Positions 56,869 through 64,000 of a DNA stretch of 64,000 bases are shown in pieces (the first letter of the stretch is position 1; each line of letters starts with the position of its first letter). This stretch comes from Neisseria sicca 4320 (GTDB lineage Bacteria > Pseudomonadota > Gammaproteobacteria > Burkholderiales > Neisseriaceae), in assembly GCF_000193735.1 (NCBI RefSeq), contig NZ_AEPF01000108.1, positions 8,150 through 72,149 on the forward strand. Reading direction: 5' to 3'. The position numbers were made by a program, and so were the translations under genes. A model generated the notes under the pieces. That model ran no database searches, was not told the origin of the DNA, and was given only the letters and a program-made list of their open reading frames with translations.

Positions 56869-58728
56869 TCAGCGTTCGATTTGCGACACATCGCGCACCG
56901 CGCCTTTGTCGGCGGAGGTCGCCATGGCGCCGTAGGCGCGCAGGGCGGCGGAGACGTAGCGGTCGCGGTTTTCCGGTTTCCACGCTTTGCTGCCGCGTGC
57001 TTCCATTTCTGCACGGCGTTTTGCGAGTTCTTCGTCGGACACTTTCAGGTTGATGCTGCGGTTGGGAATGTCGATTTCAATCGTATCGCCTTCGTGCACC
57101 AAGCCGATGGCGCCGCCTTCCGCTGCTTCGGGCGAAGCATGGCCGATGGAGAGGCCTGATGTGCCGCCGGAGAAGCGTCCGTCAGTCAGCAAGGCGCAGG
57201 CTTTGCCCAAGCCTTTGGATTTCAGATAGGAAGTCGGATACAGCATTTCCTGCATGCCCGGGCCGCCTTTCGGGCCTTCGTAGCGGATGATAACGATGTC
57301 GCCGGCGATGATTTGGTTGCCTAAAATGCCTTCGACGGCGGCTTCTTGGCTTTCAAACACGCGGGCGCGGCCGGTGAATTTGAGGATGCTCTCGTCCACG
57401 CCTGCGGTTTTCACCACGCAGCCGCGCTCGGCGATGTTGCCGAATAAGACCGCCAAACCGCCGTCTTGCGAGTAGGCGTGTTCGACGTTGCGGATACAGC
57501 CTTTTTCGCGGTCGAGGTCGAGGGTTTTCCACATGCGGTTTTGCGAGAACGCTTGAGTGGTGCGCACGCCGCCGGGTGCGGCTTTGAAGCGTTCGATGGC
57601 GTGGGTGTTTTCAGGATTGGTCACGTCCCATTGTTCAATCGCGTCTTTCAGCGTCGGCGCGTGGATGGTGTACACGTCGGTGTGCAGTTTGCCCGCTTTG
57701 TCCAGTTCTTTCAGGATGGCGAAGATGCCGCCCGCGCGATGCACGTCTTCCATGTAGTAGTCGTGGTTGTTGGGCGCGGTTTTGCAGATGCAGGGGACGA
57801 CGCGGCTTAAGCGGTCGATGTCGGCCATTTTGAAATCCACGCCCGCTTCGTTGGCGACGGCGAGTAAATGCAGGATGGTGTTGGTGGAGCCGCCCATGGC
57901 GATGTCCATGGTCATGGCGTTTTCAAACGCTTTTTTGCTGGCGATGCTGCGCGGCAACACGGTTTCGTCGTCTTGCTCGTAATAGCGTTTGGTGATTTCG
58001 ACAATCATGCGGCCGGCTTCGAGGAACAATTCTTTGCGGCCGTCGTGGGTGGCAAGGTAGGAGCCGTTGCCAGGCAGGGATAAACCAAGCGCTTCGGTCA
58101 GGCAGTTCATGGAGTTGGCGGTGAACATGCCGGAGCAGGAGCCGCAGGTCGGGCAGGCGTTTTGTTCGACTTCTTCGACTTGCTGGTTGCTGACATTGTC
58201 GTCCGCCGATTCAATCATGGCATCAATCAAGTCCAAGCGGCGTTCGGGCTGGATATTTGCCACGCCGATAACCTTGCCCGCTTCCATCGGGCCGCCGGAA
58301 ACGAAGATGGTCGGGATGTTCAGGCGCATGGCGGCAATCAGCATTCCGGGGGTGATTTTGTCGCAGTTGGAAATGCACACCAGCGCGTCGGCGCAGTGGG
58401 CGTTGACCATGTATTCGATGGAGTCGGCAATCAAATCGCGGCTGGGCAGAGAGTACAACATACCGCTGTGTCCCATGGCGATACCGTCGTCGATGGCGAT
58501 GGTGTTGAATTCTTTGGCGATTGCGCCCGCTTTTTCGATTTCGCGGGCAACCAATTGGCCCATGTTGTGCAGGTGGACATGGCCGGGGACGAATTGGGTG
58601 AACGAGTTGGCAACGGCAATGATGGGCTTGCCGAAGTCGGTTTCCATCACACCGGTGGCGCGCCACAATGCGCGCGCGCCCGCCATATTGCGGCCGTGAG
58701 TAGAGGTTTTGGAGCGGTAGTCTGGCAT
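56869..58728 (-). CDS. ilvD: Dihydroxy-acid dehydratase
   Basis: A 619-aa Fe-S enzyme of isoleucine and valine synthesis. MPDYRSKTSTHGRNMAGARALWRATGV starts the protein. The cluster ligands are Cys in ISNCDKITPGML and in ACPTCGSCSGMFTANSMNCLTEALG. GPKGGPGMQEMLYPTSYLKSKGLGKACALLTDGRFSGGTSGLSIGH is the conserved C-terminal block. It is a single gene on the minus strand with a divergent 300-base spacer and a DUS pair before the lut operon end. Confidence 0.97.
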   Translation of the reverse strand: MPDYRSKTSTHGRNMAGARALWRATGVMETDFGKPIIAVANSFTQFVPGHVHLHNMGQLVAREIEKAGAIAKEFNTIAIDDGIAMGHSGMLYSLPSRDLIADSIEYMVNAHCADALVCISNCDKITPGMLIAAMRLNIPTIFVSGGPMEAGKVIGVANIQPERRLDLIDAMIESADDNVSNQQVEEVEQNACPTCGSCSGMFTANSMNCLTEALGLSLPGNGSYLATHDGRKELFLEAGRMIVEITKRYYEQDDETVLPRSIASKKAFENAMTMDIAMGGSTNTILHLLAVANEAGVDFKMADIDRLSRVVPCICKTAPNNHDYYMEDVHRAGGIFAILKELDKAGKLHTDVYTIHAPTLKDAIEQWDVTNPENTHAIERFKAAPGGVRTTQAFSQNRMWKTLDLDREKGCIRNVEHAYSQDGGLAVLFGNIAERGCVVKTAGVDESILKFTGRARVFESQEAAVEGILGNQIIAGDIVIIRYEGPKGGPGMQEMLYPTSYLKSKGLGKACALLTDGRFSGGTSGLSIGHASPEAAEGGAIGLVHEGDTIEIDIPNRSINLKVSDEELAKRRAEMEARGSKAWKPENRDRYVSAALRAYGAMATSADKGAVRDVSQIER

Positions 58729-59031
58729 TTTGCATTCCTTTATTCATATAATGAGGCCGTACCTAACAGGCAGGCTTCGCATTCTGAAATGCGCTGAAGT
58801 GATTGCCTGCGGCCTATAAAAATAGTTTGGTATTTTATACCAATTATGTTTGGCAAAGAACCGCTATTTTGTAGTAAAACTAAGCAGTATTTGCTTATCC
58901 TGTGTTTGCTTCAACAATAAACAGAAGGTCGTCTGAAACGCTTCTCAGACGACCTTTTTAACTTTTCACAAGAAAAAACTTAGACACATATTATGTTCAA
59001 ATATGGGTCATTGCCCTTATGATTTTCAGCT
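58729..59031. other. Intergenic region between lutB and ilvD
   Basis: It contains the ilvD promoter area, an AT-rich run TTTTATACCAATTATG near 58835, and a DUS pair at 58926-58957 that probably terminates lutB-side transcripts from neither gene directly. The rest, 58958-59031, shows no gene; lutB ends at 59032. Confidence 0.45.
58926..58957 (-). terminator. DUS-pair terminator downstream of lutB
   Basis: AGGTCGTCTGAA at 58926-58937 faces CTCAGACGACCT at 58946-58957. One end base of the second arm is changed. It lies about 75 bases after the lutB stop. Confidence 0.6.
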
Positions 59032-60486
59032 TTACGCTTTTTCTTTTTGGCGCATTTTTTCGGCCATCATTTCATGCAGCGTTTTTTTGGCAGGTTTCAT
59101 CGGAACACGGTTGTCCGTCCAGCCAAGTTGCTTGCTCGGCGTCAATGCACGGAATTTGGTAGCGGCCCAACCGAAGGCGCGGTAGGCTTTGCTGCCGCTG
59201 AAAATGCCGTTGAATGTACGCCATGCCATTTGTTCGCCGAAGGTATGCGATGCGCCTTGTCCGCGGATAGGATGCGGTACAACTTCAGTCGGCGAACGTT
59301 GCGCTTCGACACGCAGACGCTGCATTTGCTCGGTAATCGGTATGCGCACCGGACAAACTTCCACACACGCGCCGCACATGCTGCAGGCGGTCGGCAAGTC
59401 GCGGGTTGCATCCAAGCCTAACAAGTGTGGGGAGATAATCTCGCCGATAGGGCCGGGATAGGTGGTGCCGTAAGCTGCGCCACCAATACGGGTATAAACC
59501 GGACAATGGTTCATACATGCGCCGCAACGGATACATTGCAAGGTGCGGCGCATTTGGTCTTCGGCATAGGCTTGACTGCGGCCGTTGTCGAGCAGAACCA
59601 AGTGCATTTCCTGAGGGCCGTCCAGCTCTTCGCTGCGGCGCGGGCCGGTAATCATGTTGAAATAAGTAGTAATATTCTGACCGATGGCAGAACGCGGCAG
59701 CAAGCTGAACAAGGGAGGGATGTCCGACAGCTTGGCTACAACTTTTTCAATACCGGTAATGGCGATATGCACGGGCGGAACGGTAGTGCTCAAGCGGCCG
59801 TTACCTTCGTTTTCTACCAGACACAGGGTACCTGTTTCAGCAACAGCGAAGTTTACGCCGCTTAAGCCGACATCGGCAGTACTGTAAATATCGCGCAGGG
59901 CTTTGCGGGCGAAGCCGGTCAGTTGGTCTACATCGTCTGTTAACGGCGTACCGAGGTTTTGGTGGAAAAGTTCGCTAACCTGTTCTTTGGTTTTGTGAAT
60001 GGCGGGCATGACGATATGGGTCGGTTTTTCGCCTGCCATTTGAACGATAAATTCGCCCAAGTCGCTTTCCACCGCCTTAATGCCTTTTGCTTCAAGATAA
60101 TGGTTCAGCTCGATTTCCTCGCTGACCATGGATTTGCCTTTGACCATCAGCTTGCCGTTTTTGGCAGTGATGATGTCGTGGATGATTTCGCAGGCTTCGG
60201 CCGGAGTTTCCGCCCAGTGTACTTTCACGCCCAGCTTAGTCAGGCTTTCTTCCAACTGCTCCAGTAAGGCGGGCAATTTAGACAATGAGCGTTGACGGAT
60301 GTGTTCGCACAAATCACGCAGGCTTTGCAGCTCTTCTTCGTCGCTCAAAACGGCTTTGCGCTTGGTCATCAGCATATCCATCGCGGTACGCAGACTCTTA
60401 CGCAAAGGCTTGTCTTGAAGGGAAATTGCGGCGTTTTGTTTGAAAGTTTCCGGCTTCATGTGGAACTTGATGGTTTGCGTAGTCAT
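59032..60486 (-). CDS. lutB: L-lactate utilisation iron-sulfur protein LutB
   Basis: A 484-aa protein of the LutABC L-lactate oxidation complex. Two ferredoxin-like 4Fe-4S motifs are CIRCGACMNHCPVYTRIGG and CSMCGACVEVCPVRIPI. The N-terminal LUD domain includes KGKSMVSEEIELNHYLEAKGIKAVESDLGEFIVQMAGE and VGLSGVNFAVAETGTLCLVENEGNGRLSTTVPPVHIAITGIEKVV. Its start overlaps the lutC stop by ATGA, so the three lut genes are coupled. The order A-C-B matches my recollection of the neisserial operon. Confidence 0.93.
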   Translation of the reverse strand: MTTQTIKFHMKPETFKQNAAISLQDKPLRKSLRTAMDMLMTKRKAVLSDEEELQSLRDLCEHIRQRSLSKLPALLEQLEESLTKLGVKVHWAETPAEACEIIHDIITAKNGKLMVKGKSMVSEEIELNHYLEAKGIKAVESDLGEFIVQMAGEKPTHIVMPAIHKTKEQVSELFHQNLGTPLTDDVDQLTGFARKALRDIYSTADVGLSGVNFAVAETGTLCLVENEGNGRLSTTVPPVHIAITGIEKVVAKLSDIPPLFSLLPRSAIGQNITTYFNMITGPRRSEELDGPQEMHLVLLDNGRSQAYAEDQMRRTLQCIRCGACMNHCPVYTRIGGAAYGTTYPGPIGEIISPHLLGLDATRDLPTACSMCGACVEVCPVRIPITEQMQRLRVEAQRSPTEVVPHPIRGQGASHTFGEQMAWRTFNGIFSGSKAYRAFGWAATKFRALTPSKQLGWTDNRVPMKPAKKTLHEMMAEKMRQKEKA

Positions 60487-61184
60487 GCGTTTTCCTCCAA
60501 ATCGGCAGGGGAGATGTGGTCAGGCAGGATGGCGAGAATGACCAAATCACGCGGACCGTGTGCGCCGTAAGCAAGCGTCAGCTGGATGTCTGCGGTTTTG
60601 GACGGGCCGGAAATCAGGAAAACATTGGTCGGCATACCGTTTTCCACCAGTTTTTCGCCTTCGACGGCGTTGTGAAATTCGTTATACATTTTCGCCGTAT
60701 CAAACAGGCAGAAATGCACGGGCGGAACGAGACTCAAAGTACGCGGCTCTTCAGGGCTGGAAAACAGCATCAGCGTACCGGTACGGGCGATGCCGCATTG
60801 CGAGCCGCTAAAGCCTGCATCAATGTTTGTGAAGAACTCGGTTTTCCAAGTATCGATTTCGCGCTCAAAAGCAATCGGTTCGATATTGCTGTCCACCAGT
60901 GCTGCACGGGCAATTTGTCCGTGTTCGGTCGCCAACGGCAGCAGGATGTTTTTCAAACCTTTGCCTTCGGCAGCTTGACGGAATACTTGCGGCCAGCTGG
61001 TTTTGGTCACCCAATAAATTTCGGTTTTGACCGCACGCATAGCGGCAGCCCAATGTTTCAGACGTTCAACTTCGCTTCCCCAAGAAACACCCATTTCACG
61101 GTAATAATCAAAAACCGCAGGCTCTTCCATCGGCATAGCGTCGGCTTTTTTCAGTTTTGCCAAAATATTTTCGCGCGCGCTCAT
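60483..61184 (-). CDS. lutC: L-lactate utilisation protein LutC
   Basis: A 233-aa LUD-domain protein without Fe-S motifs. MSARENILAKLKKADAMP starts it. GFSGSQCGIARTGTLMLFSSPEEPRTLSLVPPVHFCLFDTAKM and SGPSKTADIQLTLAYGAHGPRDLVILAIL are the conserved domain core. It overlaps lutA and lutB by four bases on each side, indicating a tightly coupled operon. Confidence 0.93.
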   Translation of the reverse strand: MSARENILAKLKKADAMPMEEPAVFDYYREMGVSWGSEVERLKHWAAAMRAVKTEIYWVTKTSWPQVFRQAAEGKGLKNILLPLATEHGQIARAALVDSNIEPIAFEREIDTWKTEFFTNIDAGFSGSQCGIARTGTLMLFSSPEEPRTLSLVPPVHFCLFDTAKMYNEFHNAVEGEKLVENGMPTNVFLISGPSKTADIQLTLAYGAHGPRDLVILAILPDHISPADLEENA

Positions 61185-61960
61185 GCCTTGCCTCCGGTAC
61201 GTTCCAACAAGAAGGATGCGATGTGTTTCGGACGCGGCATATTCGGCTCGTCCTTGGCGATTTTACCGCCGATGTTCATCATACAGCCACAGTCCGCGCT
61301 AATAATTTCGGTCGCACCGGTTTCTTTCAGTGCGGCAACTTTGTCTGTTACCATCGCGCCGGAAATATCGGCCTGTTTGACAGAGAATGTACCGCCAAAG
61401 CCGCAGCATTCGCTTTCATGGTCGTGAACGATGCGTTCAACGTTTTCCATGCCGTCAATCAACTGCCAACCTGAAATATGGACGTTCATTTCGCGGCGGG
61501 CGGCGCAGGAAGTGTGGACGGCGACTTTGACCGGCTCGCCTTTGTCTTCAGGTTTGTAGCCGATGGCAAGCAAGAAATGAGTAAACTCAATGATGCGGCT
61601 GGCACAATCAACCGCTTTGGATTCGTATTCTGTATTTTTAAACAGAGTAGGCCAGTGATGTTTCATCATGCCACCGCACGAGCCGGACGGTACGACGATC
61701 GGCCAGTTTTCAGGGAAGAGATCGAGTTGCGCTTTGGCGACATCAAACGCCTCGGTCGGATGGCCGGAAGAGTAGGCGGGTTGGCCGCAGCAGCTTTGCG
61801 CCATCGGGAAATGAACCCGAATACCTTGTTGCTCGATTAAGGTAATGGCATCCATGCCTGCTTCAGGCATGAAAATATCGAGGACGCAGGTACCGAAGAA
61901 ATAGACATCTGTCGGCTTGCTGTCGAATGTAGTGATTTTAGGTGGGGTGATTGCGCTCAT
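61181..61960 (-). CDS. lutA: L-lactate utilisation protein LutA (CCG-domain)
   Basis: A 259-aa heterodisulfide-reductase-like subunit with two CCG domains. Visible cysteine motifs are SCCGQPAYSSGHP and GSCGGMMKHHWP in the first half, and ECCGFGGTFSVK with DCGCMMNIGG in the second. It is the first gene of the lutA-lutC-lutB operon. The 430-base upstream region contains a Fur-box candidate at 62118. The complex passes lactate electrons to the respiratory chain. Confidence 0.93.
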   Translation of the reverse strand: MSAITPPKITTFDSKPTDVYFFGTCVLDIFMPEAGMDAITLIEQQGIRVHFPMAQSCCGQPAYSSGHPTEAFDVAKAQLDLFPENWPIVVPSGSCGGMMKHHWPTLFKNTEYESKAVDCASRIIEFTHFLLAIGYKPEDKGEPVKVAVHTSCAARREMNVHISGWQLIDGMENVERIVHDHESECCGFGGTFSVKQADISGAMVTDKVAALKETGATEIISADCGCMMNIGGKIAKDEPNMPRPKHIASFLLERTGGKA

Positions 61961-62387
61961 TTTTTCGTTAACGGGAGTACCCGTTTTTCTTTGTATAAAT
62001 AGACGGCTACTTTAAGTAATTGCATGTAGGCGGTCAAGTATAATTTTAAAAAATAATATTGGAATCGGATGACTACTAAGACCTAATACCCACATATCTT
62101 GAATCGTCTTCATATATGCTAATTATTATCATTATAATTAATACCTAATATATTCATAATTAAACAATACCCGAAATAAATTGCTTATGAACTCACTGCT
62201 GCCATAACGACTGCCATTCCATCACTCAACTTCAAAGGTCGTCTGAAACTCATCGCTTAAAAGCACATTGATCAAACAATATTCTAAAACTGAATCAGAT
62301 TGACAATATTATTTGCCAATAGCTGCCTTTTGTTACCCCTACCCTCTTTCAGATGACCTCCTGCCAAATCAGTTACAATTCAACCCT
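61961..62387. other. AT-rich divergent control region between lutA and the MFS gene
   Basis: About 430 bases, markedly AT-rich, with no coding frame. It contains an inverted repeat ACGGG-AGTA-CCCGT at about 61970-61983, a Fur-box candidate at 62118-62136, a single DUS at about 62237 and a DUS-like TTCAGATGACCT at about 62350. Both divergent genes could be controlled from here. Confidence 0.5.
62118..62136 (-). promoter_or_regulatory. Fur-box candidate
   Basis: The minus strand reads TATAATGATAATAATTAGC, which agrees with the 19-base Fur consensus GATAATGATAATCATTATC at 16 positions by direct count. It lies about 160 bases upstream of lutA and 250 upstream of the MFS gene. LutA and LutB are Fe-S proteins, so iron control of the operon would be sensible; this is inference. 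Confidence 0.65.
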
Positions 62388-63797
62388 ATGAACACAACCG
62401 AATCAAACGTTTCGGAAACGCCGCCCGTCCGCCCTTCCCGCTGGCTGCCGCTGCTTTTGGCGATTGCGATTTTCATGCAGATGCTGGACGCGACGATTCT
62501 GAACACCGCCCTGCCCGAAATTGCCAAAGATTTCCAAGTATCGCCGCTCAATATGCAGCTGGCGGCAATTTCCTATACGCTGACCGTCGCCCTGCTGATT
62601 CCCTTAAGCGGCTATTTGGTGGACAGATTCGGCACTAAAAACGTGTTTTTCGGCTCGGTCGGCATTTTTATGCTCGGTTCGGCATTGTGTGCGGCGGCAA
62701 CCAATCTGCCCATGCTGGTGATGGCGCGGGTGATTCAGGGCATAGGCGGGTCGATGTTGGTACCCGTACCGCGCCTGACGATTTTGCGCGTGTACGACAA
62801 ATCCCAACTCTTAAACGCCATCAATTACGCCGTAATGCCCGCGCTGATCGGCCCGATATTCGGTCCTTTGGTCGGCGGCTATTTGGTGGAATACGCATCT
62901 TGGCATTGGATTTTCCTGCTAAACCTGCCCATAGGGCTGCTCGGCGTCTTGCTGGGCTGGCGGATTATGCCCGATGTCAAAGGCGAAAATACCGTTCTGG
63001 ACTTGAGCGGCTACCTGACTTTCGCTTCGGCGGCGTGTCTCTTGATGTTGGCAGTGGAAATGGTGTCCCATTCTGGCGCGGTTTGGTTTTCGCTCTTGCT
63101 CGCGCTCGGCGGTACGGCATTCGCCCTGCTCTACTACCGCCACATGAAAACCGCCGCCAACCCGATTTATGCGGCGGATTTGTTCCAAGTCCGCACCTTC
63201 CGACTGGGTTTGACAGGCAACCTGTTCAGCAGGCTCGGTATCAGTTCCGTCCCCTTTCTGCTGCCGCTATTGTTTCAAGTCGCTTTCGGATTTGCCGCCA
63301 GCGTATCCGGCTGGCTGGTCGCACCCGTCGCTTTCGCCTCGCTTGCCGTCAAACCGCTCATCAAGCCCCTGATGTCGCGCTTCGGCTACCGCAACGTCTT
63401 GATTTGGAACACGCGCCTCCTCGCCATATTGATTATGCTGCTTGCCCTACCCGACGCGAACACGTCTTTAATCATCTGGATTGCATTGCTGCTCCTGATT
63501 GGTACTTGCAACTCCATCCAATTCTCCGCCATGAACACCCTGACCATCGCCGACCTGCGCGCGCACCAAACCGGCAGCGGCAACAGCCTGATGGCAGTCA
63601 ACCAACAACTCGCCATCAGCCTCGGCATTGCGCTCGGCGCACTTATCCTGCAAAACTGGTCACAAAGCAGCTTCACCGTAGGCAACCTCCACCTCTCATT
63701 CCGCCTTACCCTGCTTTCCATAGGCTTGATTACCCTCGTCTCCAGCACCATATTCAGCCGCCTGCACATTTCCGACGGACGCAACCTAACCGACTGA
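62388..63797 (+). CDS. MFS multidrug exporter, DHA2 (EmrB/QacA) family
   Basis: A 469-aa polytopic inner-membrane protein with about 14 predicted helices. Family motifs are LDATILNTALPEIAKDF (motif D1), GYLVDRFGTKNVFFGSVGIFMLGSALCAAA (motif A region), RVIQGIGGSMLVPVPRL (motif B) and GPIFGPLVGGYLVEYASWHWIFLLNLPIG (motif C). The last two indicate a drug/proton antiporter. Substrates cannot be predicted. No membrane-fusion EmrA partner is adjacent within the window. ATG 62388 follows a weak ribosome binding site. A DUS lies 20 bases after the stop. Confidence 0.88.
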   Translation: MNTTESNVSETPPVRPSRWLPLLLAIAIFMQMLDATILNTALPEIAKDFQVSPLNMQLAAISYTLTVALLIPLSGYLVDRFGTKNVFFGSVGIFMLGSALCAAATNLPMLVMARVIQGIGGSMLVPVPRLTILRVYDKSQLLNAINYAVMPALIGPIFGPLVGGYLVEYASWHWIFLLNLPIGLLGVLLGWRIMPDVKGENTVLDLSGYLTFASAACLLMLAVEMVSHSGAVWFSLLLALGGTAFALLYYRHMKTAANPIYAADLFQVRTFRLGLTGNLFSRLGISSVPFLLPLLFQVAFGFAASVSGWLVAPVAFASLAVKPLIKPLMSRFGYRNVLIWNTRLLAILIMLLALPDANTSLIIWIALLLLIGTCNSIQFSAMNTLTIADLRAHQTGSGNSLMAVNQQLAISLGIALGALILQNWSQSSFTVGNLHLSFRLTLLSIGLITLVSSTIFSRLHISDGRNLTD

Positions 63798-63957
63798 ACA
63801 TATCCCAAAACCCAAAAGGTCGTCTGAAAGATATTCCACGCTTTTACCCGCAACACCCATTCGGCAAAGCAACTAACGAAAACAGTAAAAACCGCACCTG
63901 AATATCAGTCAAAATTCAATACAGACATGTCCAAACATTACCCGCCAACACCTACCT

Positions 63958-64000
63958 ATAAACCAGTACGGCGTTGCCTCGCCTTGCCTTACTATCTGTA
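63958..64000. repeat. Correia element, left end truncated and cut by the window edge
   Basis: TATAAACCAGTACGGCGTTG and the following bases match the interior of the short Correia copies at 19521 and 47216. The outer terminal repeat TATAGTGGATTAACTT is missing and replaced by CTACC. The rest lies beyond the window. Confidence 0.75.

Noticed and set aside
62687..63901. A 404-codon Arg-rich plus-strand frame over the MFS gene
   Set aside because: It is an out-of-frame shadow of the transporter; the correct frame has clear family motifs and helices.

Overview
The window is chromosomal DNA from a commensal Neisseria. Its intergenic regions, and several coding linkers, carry dozens of copies of the 12-mer AGGTCGTCTGAA (or its complement). 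As I recall, this is the DNA-uptake-sequence (DUS) dialect of the N. mucosa / N. sicca / N. macacae group rather than the meningococcal or gonococcal form. Correia elements, dRS3 palindromes, a comA homologue, a MIP-like lipoprotein and a tmRNA tag ANDETYALAA agree with the genus. The species group is an inference from the DUS dialect only.

Layout. 1-2200: end of rep helicase, ssrA (tmRNA), then a decayed tyrosine integrase lying against the ssrA 3' end and nested IS5-family debris. 2200-4300: metX-metW. 4880-9550 (minus strand): alaA, an IS30-family remnant, ubiE with a DUF971 gene and a small membrane gene, and a CAP-domain protein. 9870-13600: a Dcu-type dicarboxylate transporter, a DUF3460 gene, an O-methyltransferase, a TPR-type lipoprotein and purE. 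13600-22000: uup, guaB, a TonB-domain fragment, eno-ftsB, an unknown 164-aa gene and rhlE. 22000-33600: a stand-alone RlmK-like methyltransferase, earP-efp (EF-P Arg32 present), gyrA (Ser91/Asp95 present), metY, a full-length Correia element and recB. 33600-40600: an IS5-family 3' remnant, tRNA-Glu, rdgC, a MORN-like protein, dcd, an IS30 remnant, comA and gshA. 40700-45400: a leucine cluster leuC - two tandem entericidins - leuD - yhcH-like - leuB.

45600-51260 holds the most unusual gene set: a DUF350 membrane protein, an SPFH/SHOCT protein, a DUF4178 protein, a 54-aa membrane-anchored Gly/Tyr-rich peptide, an S-adenosylmethionine decarboxylase and a twin-arginine flavoprotein. I infer a membrane-associated polyamine-linked system. 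51380-58730: holC, MIP-type FKBP lipoprotein, purN, a DUF3108 gene, a thermonuclease, rpiA, ispF and ilvD. 59000-64000: the lactate-utilisation operon lutA-lutC-lutB, a strong Fur-box candidate in the spacer, a DHA2-family MFS exporter, and the start of another Correia element at the right edge.

Most of the window is core metabolism and information processing. Mobile content is limited to fossils: the integrase, IS5- and IS30-family remnants, miniature derivatives, Correia elements and dRS3 repeats. Paired DUS copies at gene ends double as transcription terminators.
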